DNA from: CAYJXJ01 sp964374095
GTDB lineage: Bacteria > Elusimicrobiota > Elusimicrobia > UBA1565 > UBA9628
Direction of reading: 5' to 3'
Assembly (NCBI GenBank): GCA_964374095.1
Contig: CAYJXJ010000045.1
Span: 1 to 29,030, forward strand
DNA length: 29,030 bases
A program made the translations under genes and the position numbers. Under the pieces are notes generated by a model. It had not been told where the DNA came from and ran no database searches. It was given only the letters and a program-made list of their open reading frames with translations. Below, in pieces: positions 15,650 through 22,968 of this stretch; the stretch's first letter is position 1; each line of letters begins with the position of its first letter.

Positions 15650-16729
15650 CCGATCCTGTCCCGGTACCTGCTGAGGCTCTTTTTGCCCTCCTTTGCCCTC
15701 TGCCTTGGCGTGTTCACGGTGGTTCTGCTGATGAACACCTTCATGAAGCTCTTCAGCCTGGCCATAGCGAAGGGCATCTCGCCGCTCTGGATCGCGGCCT
15801 GCTTCGCGAGCCTGATGCCCTACTTCCTCAGCATGTCCGTCCCCATGGCCTTTCTCGTGAGCATGCTGTTGGCCCTCGGCCAGTTGGGCGAGCGGGGCGA
15901 ACTGCTGGCCCTGCGGGCCTCCGGGTTCTCCTTCCGGGAGATGACCGCGCCGTTCTTTCTCCTGGCCGCGGCCCTTTCGGGGGGGCTCCTCTACATCAAC
16001 CACAGGGCCAGCCCGGACGGGTTCCACGCCTTCCGCGAGCAACAGGCCCAAGCCGCGCAGCAAATCGCCAAGCTCGAGCTGCGGTCGGATTCTTTCGTGC
16101 GGTTGGGCCCCTGGAGGCTCTACACCCGCGTGGCCGATCCGCAGACCGGCCGCGTCACCGACGCCTACCTGGTCAAGGCCGGGGTGCAAAACGGGGCGCG
16201 CGTCAGCGCTCCCCGCGGCAGCGTGTCCTTGGTGAAAGGCCACGGCGTGGTCCTCGAGCTGGAGGACGGCGACCTCCAGCTTCCCAACCGCGACCTTCAC
16301 AAACTCACCACCGCGAGCTTCAAGCGCTACCGCCTCCAGGTCCCCCTTTCCGGCGGCGCGTCCCGCCGCGCGCCGGACATGCAGGAACTGGACTCCCCGA
16401 CCCTGCGCTCCCGAATCAACGACCCCTCCACCACGCCCGAACACCGCCATGAGTACGCCGTCGAAATCGCGGTGCGAAGCGCGGGGGCGGCCTCGCCGTT
16501 CGTCTTCTTCTGGCTGGGAGCGCCTTTGGGAATGGACGTGGGCCGAATGGGCCGGGCGCGGGGATTCATCGCAAGCCTCCTGGTTCTTTTCGCCTTCTAC
16601 GGCCTGATGGCCGTCGGCATCGGGCTGGGCCGGCGCTACGAGAACCTCGCCGAGCTGGCTCCCTGGACCGCCGACGCGGCGGGGCTCATCGCGGGGCTCT
16701 GGCTGTCCAAGCGGGCGGCCGCGGCGTGA
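15647..16729 (+). CDS. LptF/LptG-family lipopolysaccharide export permease (first)
   Basis: The protein has 360 residues from GTG 15647 (VPILSRYLLRLFLPSF). It has the family layout: three N-terminal membrane helices (about 12-35, 50-80 and 100-118), a periplasmic beta-jellyroll domain (about 125-285) and three C-terminal helices (about 285-355). The family segment GQLGERGELLALRASGFSFREM is at 82-103; this cytoplasmic coupling helix contacts the LptB ATPase. Together with its downstream partner it would form the LptFG channel that moves LPS to the periplasmic bridge. No LptB, LptC or LptA gene is in the window. The stop overlaps the second gene (TGATG). Confidence 0.9.
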   Translation: MPILSRYLLRLFLPSFALCLGVFTVVLLMNTFMKLFSLAIAKGISPLWIAACFASLMPYFLSMSVPMAFLVSMLLALGQLGERGELLALRASGFSFREMTAPFFLLAAALSGGLLYINHRASPDGFHAFREQQAQAAQQIAKLELRSDSFVRLGPWRLYTRVADPQTGRVTDAYLVKAGVQNGARVSAPRGSVSLVKGHGVVLELEDGDLQLPNRDLHKLTTASFKRYRLQVPLSGGASRRAPDMQELDSPTLRSRINDPSTTPEHRHEYAVEIAVRSAGAASPFVFFWLGAPLGMDVGRMGRARGFIASLLVLFAFYGLMAVGIGLGRRYENLAELAPWTADAAGLIAGLWLSKRAAAA

Positions 16730-17802
16730 TGCGCCTGTTCTCCCGCTACATGGCGAAACGCTTCATCAAGCCCTTCCTCTACGGCTTGGGACTTTTCGCG
16801 CTGCTGCTCTTCACCGGCACGGTTTTCGACCGCATGAGCGCCTTGGTGCGAAGCCCGGCGCCGATCTGGGTGATCATGCAGTATCTCTGGCTCGAGGTGC
16901 CCTATTGGGCGGTGCGCGTGATCCCGGTGGCGACACTGCTCGCGACCCTGGTGGCCGTGACCGGCTTCGTGCAGAGCGGCGAGGCGCTCGCGGCCCAGGC
17001 GTCGGGATTCGCGCTCAGGGAGTTCATGCGGCCGTTGATGTGGTGCTCCCTGGGAGTGGCGCTCGTCTGCTTCGCGGCCCAGGAGACGATCCTGCCGGCC
17101 TGCTACCGCCGGTCGCGCCAGCTTTGGTATGAGCGCATCAACCCGGCGTGGGAGTGGGAGAAATACCTCGACGTCGCGGTGATCGCCAAACCGGGGCTCT
17201 TTATCCAGACCTCGGTCTTGGTGCCCAAGGAGGGACGCATGGAACGGGCGATCCTCGAGGAGGTCGGACCCAACGGGGTGGAGCGCCAGTGGGACGCCAA
17301 GATCGCGACGTGGGACAGGGCCGCGGGACGGTGGGTCTTCCATGAAGGCGTCGAGCGGCGCTTCCGGGGAACGAAGATCCGGGAGGAGGCTTTCGCCAGC
17401 CGCGAGACCCCGCTCGACGTCCCCCCGAAGCTCCTGGTCCCGCGGACCCGCACCCCGGATGAGATGAGCCTCCGGGAAATCCGCAGCTACGGCCCCCGCG
17501 CCCGGCACCTCGGAGCTTCCCCGCGCGAGTACGAGATGGCGGCCCACGCCAAGGTGGCCTATCCCTTCTCCAACGTCGTGGTTTGCGCGCTCGGCATTCC
17601 CGTGGCCCTGCGCCTGCGGCGCGCGGCCAAGGCGCTCATCTTCGGGCTGGCCCTGGGGGTTTCTTTCCTCTATCTTTGGGTGATGGAGGTGGGACGGGCC
17701 CTGGGCGCCGGGGGAACGATCCATCCCCTGGCCGCGGCATGGATTCCCAACCTCGCCTTCGGCGTGCTCGCGGCTTGGCTGTTCCGGCGCGCCGAGACCT
17801 AG
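16729..17802 (+). CDS. LptF/LptG-family lipopolysaccharide export permease (second)
   Basis: The protein has 357 residues. ATG 16729 shares a base with the previous stop (TGATG); a GTG three bases upstream is the alternative. The layout is the same as for the first: N-terminal helices at about 11-33, 48-76 and 93-113, a soluble domain to about 270, and three final helices, with AYPFSNVVVCALGIPVALRL at about 267-286 as the typical start of the C-terminal membrane block. The coupling helix reads SGEALAAQASGFALREFMRP (85-104). The tight overlap means equal synthesis of the two halves of a heterodimer. Which one is F and which is G cannot be decided here. Confidence 0.9.
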   Translation: MRLFSRYMAKRFIKPFLYGLGLFALLLFTGTVFDRMSALVRSPAPIWVIMQYLWLEVPYWAVRVIPVATLLATLVAVTGFVQSGEALAAQASGFALREFMRPLMWCSLGVALVCFAAQETILPACYRRSRQLWYERINPAWEWEKYLDVAVIAKPGLFIQTSVLVPKEGRMERAILEEVGPNGVERQWDAKIATWDRAAGRWVFHEGVERRFRGTKIREEAFASRETPLDVPPKLLVPRTRTPDEMSLREIRSYGPRARHLGASPREYEMAAHAKVAYPFSNVVVCALGIPVALRLRRAAKALIFGLALGVSFLYLWVMEVGRALGAGGTIHPLAAAWIPNLAFGVLAAWLFRRAET

Positions 17803-17829
17803 GGGCCGGCGGGACGGCCAGGGAGTCCG

Positions 17830-18750
17830 TCAGGACTGCTTCGCCCGCTTTTGCGCGTACATCAAGGCGTCGGCCCTGGTGATGAGGGACCCCAGGGTAT
17901 CTCCCGCCATGAGGGTCGCCGTTCCGTAGCTCAGCGCCACCGGGATGTGGAGGGCGGCGGCCGCGGCGGCGGCGATGCGCCTGGCCACCAGGGCGGCCCG
18001 CGGCGCGCCGAGGCCGGGAAGGAGTGCCGCGAACTCGTCTCCTCCGAGCCGAAAGGCCGCGTCGACCCTCCGGCGGATCGACGACCCGATCACCCCGGCG
18101 ATCCTCCGCAAGACGCCGTCTCCCTCGGGGTGTCCCCAGCGGTCGTTGACTTCCTTGAATCCGTCGAGGTCGATGAGGATCACGGAGAGAGTCTGGCGCT
18201 GTCGGCGGGCCCGATCGATCTCAGCCTCCCCCAACTCATGAAAATGACGCTGGTTGAAGAGCCCCGTGAGGCTGTCGGTGACGCAAAGGCCGCGCAGGCG
18301 GCGCTCCAGAGCCACCCGGTCGCCGATATCCTTGCAAATGCCCAGCGTGCCGATCAGCCCTCCCCGCCGGTCCCGCAGGAGAGCGGCGGAGAGCGTCGCA
18401 TGGACGCGGGAACCCGAGGCTTTCAGCGCCACCTCCAGATTCGAGAGGCGTCCCCCACGCAGCAGCAGCCTCATGATGCGCCGCGCCTGGGAGCGTCCTT
18501 CCTCATAAAGGCGGTGGACCGGCGAGCCGAGCACGTCTCCCGACCGGCAGCCGAACATCCTCTCCGCGCCCGGGCTGAAATAAATCACCCGGCCCCGCAT
18601 GTCCGTGGTGCAGATCGCGTCCGGCGAGGCCGTCACGATCGCCTCCAAGTACTCCTTGTGCCGGACGAATTCCGCGGAAAGATAGACGAGCGGGCCTCCC
18701 GCGGCCTCGCCGGGACTCCTCTGCATCGGAACGCTTCTCGCCGTGATCAT
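17830..18750 (-). CDS. PAS-GGDEF diguanylate cyclase
   Basis: The protein has 306 residues. The start at ATG 18750 is chosen because CCAGGAGG lies nine bases before it; an ATG at 18759 directly abuts that ribosome site. Residues 36-145 form a PAS domain (YLEAIVTASPDAICTTDMRGRVIYFSPGAERMFG, then a PAC-like LIGTLGICKDIGDR). Residues 155-305 are a GGDEF domain with intact GGDEF at 236-240, metal-binding Asp194 in LIDLDGFK, and an inhibitory I-site RRVD at 227-230 five residues before the motif. It should therefore make cyclic di-GMP and be product-inhibited. No membrane segment, so it is a cytosolic sensor. It converges on the LptG gene, with 27 bases between stops. Confidence 0.95.
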   Translation of the reverse strand: MITARSVPMQRSPGEAAGGPLVYLSAEFVRHKEYLEAIVTASPDAICTTDMRGRVIYFSPGAERMFGCRSGDVLGSPVHRLYEEGRSQARRIMRLLLRGGRLSNLEVALKASGSRVHATLSAALLRDRRGGLIGTLGICKDIGDRVALERRLRGLCVTDSLTGLFNQRHFHELGEAEIDRARRQRQTLSVILIDLDGFKEVNDRWGHPEGDGVLRRIAGVIGSSIRRRVDAAFRLGGDEFAALLPGLGAPRAALVARRIAAAAAAALHIPVALSYGTATLMAGDTLGSLITRADALMYAQKRAKQS

Positions 18751-19140
18751 GCGTGTCATCCTCCTGGCACGAGTATGCCCCGCCCCGCTCCGGCCGGCCA
18801 GGAACCCGGTCCTCCGGCCTCACCCGGCATCATCATCCATCACCCCCAAGCCGGCCCTTCCTTAACATAGACCCCCGCGCCTCCATCACGCCCCGTCACC
18901 GGCGCCACGAACCGGCGCCTAAGCCCTGGAAGCGCCGGGGGCTCGGTCCACTTGAGGCAACCGAAGGCGCGACACCCGCCGTCCCACCGTGATCATGGGT
19001 GACGCCGTGACCCGCAAGCCTGCCGTCGGCCGCCGAGCCCGGAAGGTGATGGGGGGTGACGCCGCGTGACCGGGGAGACGCGGTCCATGGCAAGACCCCG
19101 TTTCCTCCATCATAATAGGGGCGAGCAAGGCACACGCGAC
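18751..19140. promoter_or_regulatory. divergent control region with GTGAY repeats
   Basis: This is the 390-base space between the diguanylate cyclase gene (leftward) and the NACHT gene (rightward). On the plus strand, GTGAT/GTGAC start at 18989 and 18999, with an off-phase GTGAC at 19007. GTGAT, GTGAC and GTGAC start at 19046, 19056 and 19066. The distance from 18999 to 19046 is 47 bases. A CATAAT hexamer at 19111-19116 starts 45 bases after the last repeat. On the minus strand a GTGAC/GTGAT pair, also 10 bases apart (18899-18885), faces the cyclase gene. A GGCGCC inverted pair lies at 18901-18919. No gene is seen. Confidence 0.75.
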
Positions 19141-21498
19141 ATGGCGACACTGGAGACTCTGCTGGCCGAATACGTCCTGGTCCTGGAGCGCAGGGACCTA
19201 AGGGAGATCTACACGCGCCTGGAGACCGAGGAGGACTGGCACCGCCTCTCCCAGCGGGTCTACGTCCTCAACAAGACCTGGGCCAAGCGCCTCGGCGTGC
19301 GCTTCGTCATCCACCGCGAGAAGGGCTGCGTACGCGTCTATTTCGCCTCCCCCGACAAGCTCGCCGCGCTCCTCTCCTCCCTGCGGGAGGGCCGGGGCTT
19401 CGTGCAGAAGTCCCTGGCCGAGCGCCTGGAGTCCAAGGCCTCCCAGGTCTCCGACCGCCGCTCCGTTCCCAAGCGGCTCCGGGACCTGCAGACCGCGCTC
19501 TTAAAGGAGATGCTCAGCCGCGACCTGGGGCTCTTCGCCGGCGCCGACCTGGATTCGATCCTGGTGGAAACGGCGGGTTCGGCGGGGACGACGATCTCTC
19601 AGATCGGGGGGCTATTGCCCGGCTCGGGCCTCATCCTGGGCGAGAGCGGCTCCGGCAAGACCGCGCTCCTCTACTCTCTACTGCGGAATTGGGACCGGCT
19701 GGGGGCCAAGACCAGCGCCCACACCCCGGTCTATGTCTCGGCCAAGCACCTGCATTTCGAGTGGGGGCGCTTCGACATCCCCTGGGCCGCCCTGCCCGGG
19801 GTGGAGGCCAACATGGTCGAGCGCCTGGAGGCGGCCTTCGAGGAGGGGCGGCTGGCGCTCTTGATCGACGGGATCAACGAGAACCCCTCCGGCACGGACT
19901 TCACCAATCCGGCGGTGCAGTCCTTCTGGAAGACGGCCGCGCGCAACTGCTGCGTGATCACCACGCTGCCCCGCTTCTACGAATCCCACGTCAAGGTGAG
20001 CCCCCTGCGCTCCTTCTTCGCCGCGGGGCTCTCGCCCGTAACCCTCGGAACCTGGGGGCCGGCCCTTTACCGCGCCCTCTTCGAGCGCCTGGCCGCGGGC
20101 CTGCGCCGCAGCGGCAGCCCGCAACTCGGCATGCTCGCGGGCAACCTCGACAAAATCTCCATCGAGGACTGGCAGCGCGCCAGTCCCCTGCTGAGGCTCA
20201 CCCCGCTCACGGGCCTGGCCTGCGCGAATTTCTTCGTGCACCACCAAGGGGAGCGCCTGCCCAAGGACGAGTACGAGCTCATGGAGCACATGACCGCGTT
20301 CCATCTGCGCCACGAGGGCTTCAAGGGCAACGTGGTCTCGGCCTCCGAGACCGTGCTGGGCCTCTTGATGCGGCTGGCCTGGCAGGCCTACGTCGAGGGC
20401 CGCGGCGGCAAGTTCTCCTGCATCTCCACCGACGACGCCTCCCGCGTCATCCGGGAGAGCTACCCGATGCTGGAGGAGCGCCGGTCCGAGGTATTCCATT
20501 TCCTCAGCCAGCTGCCCCACCTGGAGTTCAGCCCCGAGAACGGGCTGTTCTATATGAACCAGCAGTTCGCCGATTATCTCGCCGCCAAGTACCTGATCCT
20601 GACCTTCATCGCGGGCGACTCCAAGCGCCTCAAGGCTGCCCTGGAGTCCTCCTGGGACACGCCCCACATGTCGCGCCTCTATCTTCTCGGGATTTCGGCC
20701 CTGGGCAAGGCGGAGAAGGCGCAGTTCTTGCACGTGACCCGGGGTCTCTACGACGCCTACCGGCAGGAGGGCCGAGCCCCCCCCGTGGCCGGCCCGTCCG
20801 CCGACCCGGGCCGCGGGATCGTGGTCGCGCGCCTGCTCCAGCCCCTGGGCTTTCTCGACACCTCGGAGGCCGCGGATTTTCTCTGGAGCGTCTTCAATGA
20901 GAGCCAGTCGGGGGCGGAGCTCACGTTGATGTCGGCTTCCATCGGGCTGGCTTGGGCCGGCGAGCCCAAGGCCCTGGAGCTCTACGTGGAGCGCCTCCGT
21001 AAGACCCCCAAGGCCGCCCAGTTCAACCTCAACTGGTATCTCTTCTTCCGAAGGCACGACCGGTTCCGCCGCGACATCGAGAATTTCCGGCCGGAGGCCG
21101 TGGGCCGTTGGGAGCCGGTCTGTGACTGGCTGCTGGGGGCGATGCTCCGCACCGACCGCGACTTCAAGCCCCTGCGCCTGCTCTACGCCTACAGCTTCTG
21201 CAACTTCCTCAAGACCCTCGGCCCCCGGCCCTTTCGGGCCGACATCGAGGAGAATGGAACCGGCGCGGCGAAGTCCGCCGAGCGGCTCAAGCTCGTCGGG
21301 CAGGTGGCCGCGGCCTGGCTGCGCGACCCGCAGCTCAAGGCCTGGCCGGCCCTCGAGAGACAGTTTTCCGAAATGACGGGGCTCATGTCCAAATACCAGC
21401 ACACGGGAGGTCACAATGGCACGACGAACGGCTCGAAAGGGAACGAGGACGCGAAGAAGGAACGCTTGCGCCGCCCGCCTAACGGCGTCACGGCTTGA
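19141..21498 (+). CDS. NACHT-type STAND NTPase
   Basis: The protein has 785 residues from ATG 19141. A longer frame from GTG 19066 would start inside an operator repeat. Residues 1-130 form an unrecognised mixed N-terminal domain. The NTPase core follows: Walker A GESGSGKT at 167-174, Walker B LALLIDGINEN at 238-248 (the NACHT acidic box, with Asn in place of the second Asp), and a sensor-1-like strand CVITTLPRF at 271-279. The helical and winged-helix part ends with FYMNQQFADYLAAKYL at 470-485, matching the NACHT-typical FxHxxFxEYLAA motif. Residues 500-745 are helical, with pair spacing like a HEAT/TPR-type sensor; the tail 755-785 is basic. Bacterial NACHT proteins include antiphage sensors, so defence is a reasonable guess. 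No signal peptide or fused effector is recognised. Confidence 0.85.
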   Translation: MATLETLLAEYVLVLERRDLREIYTRLETEEDWHRLSQRVYVLNKTWAKRLGVRFVIHREKGCVRVYFASPDKLAALLSSLREGRGFVQKSLAERLESKASQVSDRRSVPKRLRDLQTALLKEMLSRDLGLFAGADLDSILVETAGSAGTTISQIGGLLPGSGLILGESGSGKTALLYSLLRNWDRLGAKTSAHTPVYVSAKHLHFEWGRFDIPWAALPGVEANMVERLEAAFEEGRLALLIDGINENPSGTDFTNPAVQSFWKTAARNCCVITTLPRFYESHVKVSPLRSFFAAGLSPVTLGTWGPALYRALFERLAAGLRRSGSPQLGMLAGNLDKISIEDWQRASPLLRLTPLTGLACANFFVHHQGERLPKDEYELMEHMTAFHLRHEGFKGNVVSASETVLGLLMRLAWQAYVEGRGGKFSCISTDDASRVIRESYPMLEERRSEVFHFLSQLPHLEFSPENGLFYMNQQFADYLAAKYLILTFIAGDSKRLKAALESSWDTPHMSRLYLLGISALGKAEKAQFLHVTRGLYDAYRQEGRAPPVAGPSADPGRGIVVARLLQPLGFLDTSEAADFLWSVFNESQSGAELTLMSASIGLAWAGEPKALELYVERLRKTPKAAQFNLNWYLFFRRHDRFRRDIENFRPEAVGRWEPVCDWLLGAMLRTDRDFKPLRLLYAYSFCNFLKTLGPRPFRADIEENGTGAAKSAERLKLVGQVAAAWLRDPQLKAWPALERQFSEMTGLMSKYQHTGGHNGTTNGSKGNEDAKKERLRRPPNGVTA

Positions 21499-21538
21499 GC
21501 GCGTGAGAGAGTCGCTGAACATGACCGAAGGGATCTGA
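21416..21538 (+). CDS. possible 40-residue Arg-rich peptide
   Basis: ATG 21416 has a strong ribosome site (GGGAGGT, five bases upstream) and opens a frame offset from the NACHT gene, overlapping its last 83 bases and running 40 bases past its stop. The product begins MARRTARKGTRTRRRN, very basic, then has a probable amphipathic helix (ARLTASRLERVRESLNM) at about 20-36. Such a peptide could bind nucleic acid or the NTPase. The overlap and ribosome site suggest translational coupling with the NACHT gene. The alternative is that the site is fortuitous and only the NACHT tail is read. Confidence 0.4.
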   Translation: MARRTARKGTRTRRRNACAARLTASRLERVRESLNMTEGI

Positions 21539-21542
21539 TAAA

Positions 21543-21561
21543 CCCGGCCGCCGAGGCCGGG
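21543..21561 (+). repeat. short hairpin before the second S8 peptidase
   Basis: CCCGGCC and GGCCGGG form a seven-base stem with a five-base loop, right before the ribosome site GGAG of the next gene. Without a T run it is not a clear terminator; it could attenuate translation. Confidence 0.4.
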
Positions 21562-21573
21562 AAGGAGAAAGCA

Positions 21574-22878
21574 ATGAAAGCTGTCCACCGACGCGCTTGG
21601 CTGTTCCTGGGGGCGTGGCTGGCATTGTGGCCCGGGAACTCCGGCGCGGAGGCCGGCGGCAAGAGGCTGATCCTGCGGCCCAAGGCCGGGATGAGTTCCG
21701 CGCGGGGCGACGCCGCTCTGCGGCTCCTGGGCCGCAGGGGCCTGGACTTCAAGAAGGTCTCCAGCGCCGCCAAGAACGGCGCCCGGTTCACGGCGTGGAT
21801 CGTGGAAATCCCGCCCGGGGGACTCACTCCGGAGGCGGATCGCGAACGCGACCGGGAGAGGGGCGCGGCGGGGTTCGCCGCGTCGGCCGGGGACTCCGAC
21901 GCGAGGGTCCTCCTTCAGGATGATTTCCTGATCGAAGCGGACATCCGGGTCAAATGGATCGAGTCCGCCGCGCCCTCACTCCCCGGCTTCGATTCGGTAG
22001 CCGCGGGGCTGCGCCTGGTGGAATTGCGGGCCAGCCTCGCGCCGCGCGAGCTTATCCCCTGGGGAGTGCGGCGCGTCAACGCGCCCGCGGCCTGGCCCGC
22101 GACGCAGGGTGAGGGCGTCAAGGTCGCGGTCGTCGACACCGGCATCGACACCCGCAACCCGGACCTCGACGGCCGGGTCCTCGGAGGCGTCAACGCCATC
22201 ACCGGCGAATCCAAAGAGGCGGACTACCAGGACGACAACGGCCACGGCACCCATGTGGCCGGAACGATCGCCGCCACGCGCGGCAACTCCTGGGGCGTGG
22301 TCGGAGTCGCCCCGCAGGCGGTGCTTTACGCGGTCAAGGTGCTCGACGCCGACGGCTCGGGACACTTGAGCGGGCTCGTCTCGGGGATCGTCTGGTGCAT
22401 CAACAATAAGATGCAGGTGGTGAACATGAGCTTGGGCAGCCCGATCCAAAGCGAGGCCCTGCACGAGGCGGTGCAGTTCGCCTCGGGCATGGGCCTGGTG
22501 ATCGTGGCCGCCTCGGGAAACACCGGCGGCGCCACGAATTACCCCGCGGCCTACCCGGAGGTGATCTCCGTCTCGGCCGCCGCCTCCGACGACGCCCTCG
22601 CCGTGTTCTCCAGCCGCGGCAAGGTGGAGTTCATCGCCCCCGGGGTCGATGTGGTATCCTTGGCTCCCATGCGCCAAACCCTGAGCCTGTCGGGGACCTC
22701 GATGGCCGCCCCTCACGTCACGGGGCTGGCCGCGCTGGCCGTGTCGCTCGGCGCCCGGGGACTGAGCGGGCCCGACGGGGTCCTGGCGGCCCTGCGCCAG
22801 GCCGCGGTCCCGCTCGAGGGTCTCGACGCTTCGGCGCAGGGGGCCGGCATGATCGACGCGGCCAAACTCGGGCCCTGA
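21574..22878 (+). CDS. secreted S8 subtilisin-family serine peptidase (second)
   Basis: The protein has 434 residues from ATG 21574 with ribosome site AAGGAGA. A signal peptide covers 1-25 (ending NSGA-EA). Residues 26-165 form a longer propeptide than in the paralogue, with a charged stretch (PEADRERDRERG, 86-97). The catalytic domain has Asp188 in VVDTGID, His224 in NGHGTHVAG, Asn316 in AASGNT and Ser376 in GTSMAAPH, all intact. It should be an active exported endopeptidase. It lies 75 bases after the NACHT stop on the same strand and may be in its transcript, but it acts outside the cytoplasm, so a direct link with the NTPase is not obvious. Confidence 0.93.
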   Translation: MKAVHRRAWLFLGAWLALWPGNSGAEAGGKRLILRPKAGMSSARGDAALRLLGRRGLDFKKVSSAAKNGARFTAWIVEIPPGGLTPEADRERDRERGAAGFAASAGDSDARVLLQDDFLIEADIRVKWIESAAPSLPGFDSVAAGLRLVELRASLAPRELIPWGVRRVNAPAAWPATQGEGVKVAVVDTGIDTRNPDLDGRVLGGVNAITGESKEADYQDDNGHGTHVAGTIAATRGNSWGVVGVAPQAVLYAVKVLDADGSGHLSGLVSGIVWCINNKMQVVNMSLGSPIQSEALHEAVQFASGMGLVIVAASGNTGGATNYPAAYPEVISVSAAASDDALAVFSSRGKVEFIAPGVDVVSLAPMRQTLSLSGTSMAAPHVTGLAALAVSLGARGLSGPDGVLAALRQAAVPLEGLDASAQGAGMIDAAKLGP

Positions 22879-22930
22879 CATGAGGAGCGGGGCGCTCCGG
22901 CACCGCCATTGACGCCCGGAACCGCCGGCC

Positions 22931-22968
22931 TTGCGCAAGCCGGGCGCCGGGGCTACACTATCGGCATG
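22931..22968 (+). promoter_or_regulatory. promoter with leaderless start
   Basis: TTGCGC (22931-22936), a 17-base spacer and TACACT (22954-22959) precede ATG 22966 by exactly six bases. The -35 sits in an inverted repeat (GCCGGC... TTGCGCAA ...GCCGGG). Confidence 0.65.

Noticed and set aside
19066..19140. N-terminal extension of the NACHT protein from GTG 19066
   Set aside because: That GTG is part of the third operator repeat, and the -10-like hexamer at 19111 lies inside the extension, so the coding region most likely starts at ATG 19141.
19678..21588. 636-codon open frame antisense to the NACHT gene
   Set aside because: The translation is low-complexity Gly/Glu/Leu/Arg sequence that mirrors codon bias on the other strand. 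The NACHT motifs prove the plus strand is coding.
19141..22878. NACHT NTPase and S8 peptidase as a caspase-like defence pair
   Set aside because: The peptidase has a clear signal peptide and should act outside the cytoplasm, so direct activation by the NTPase is not supported by sequence.
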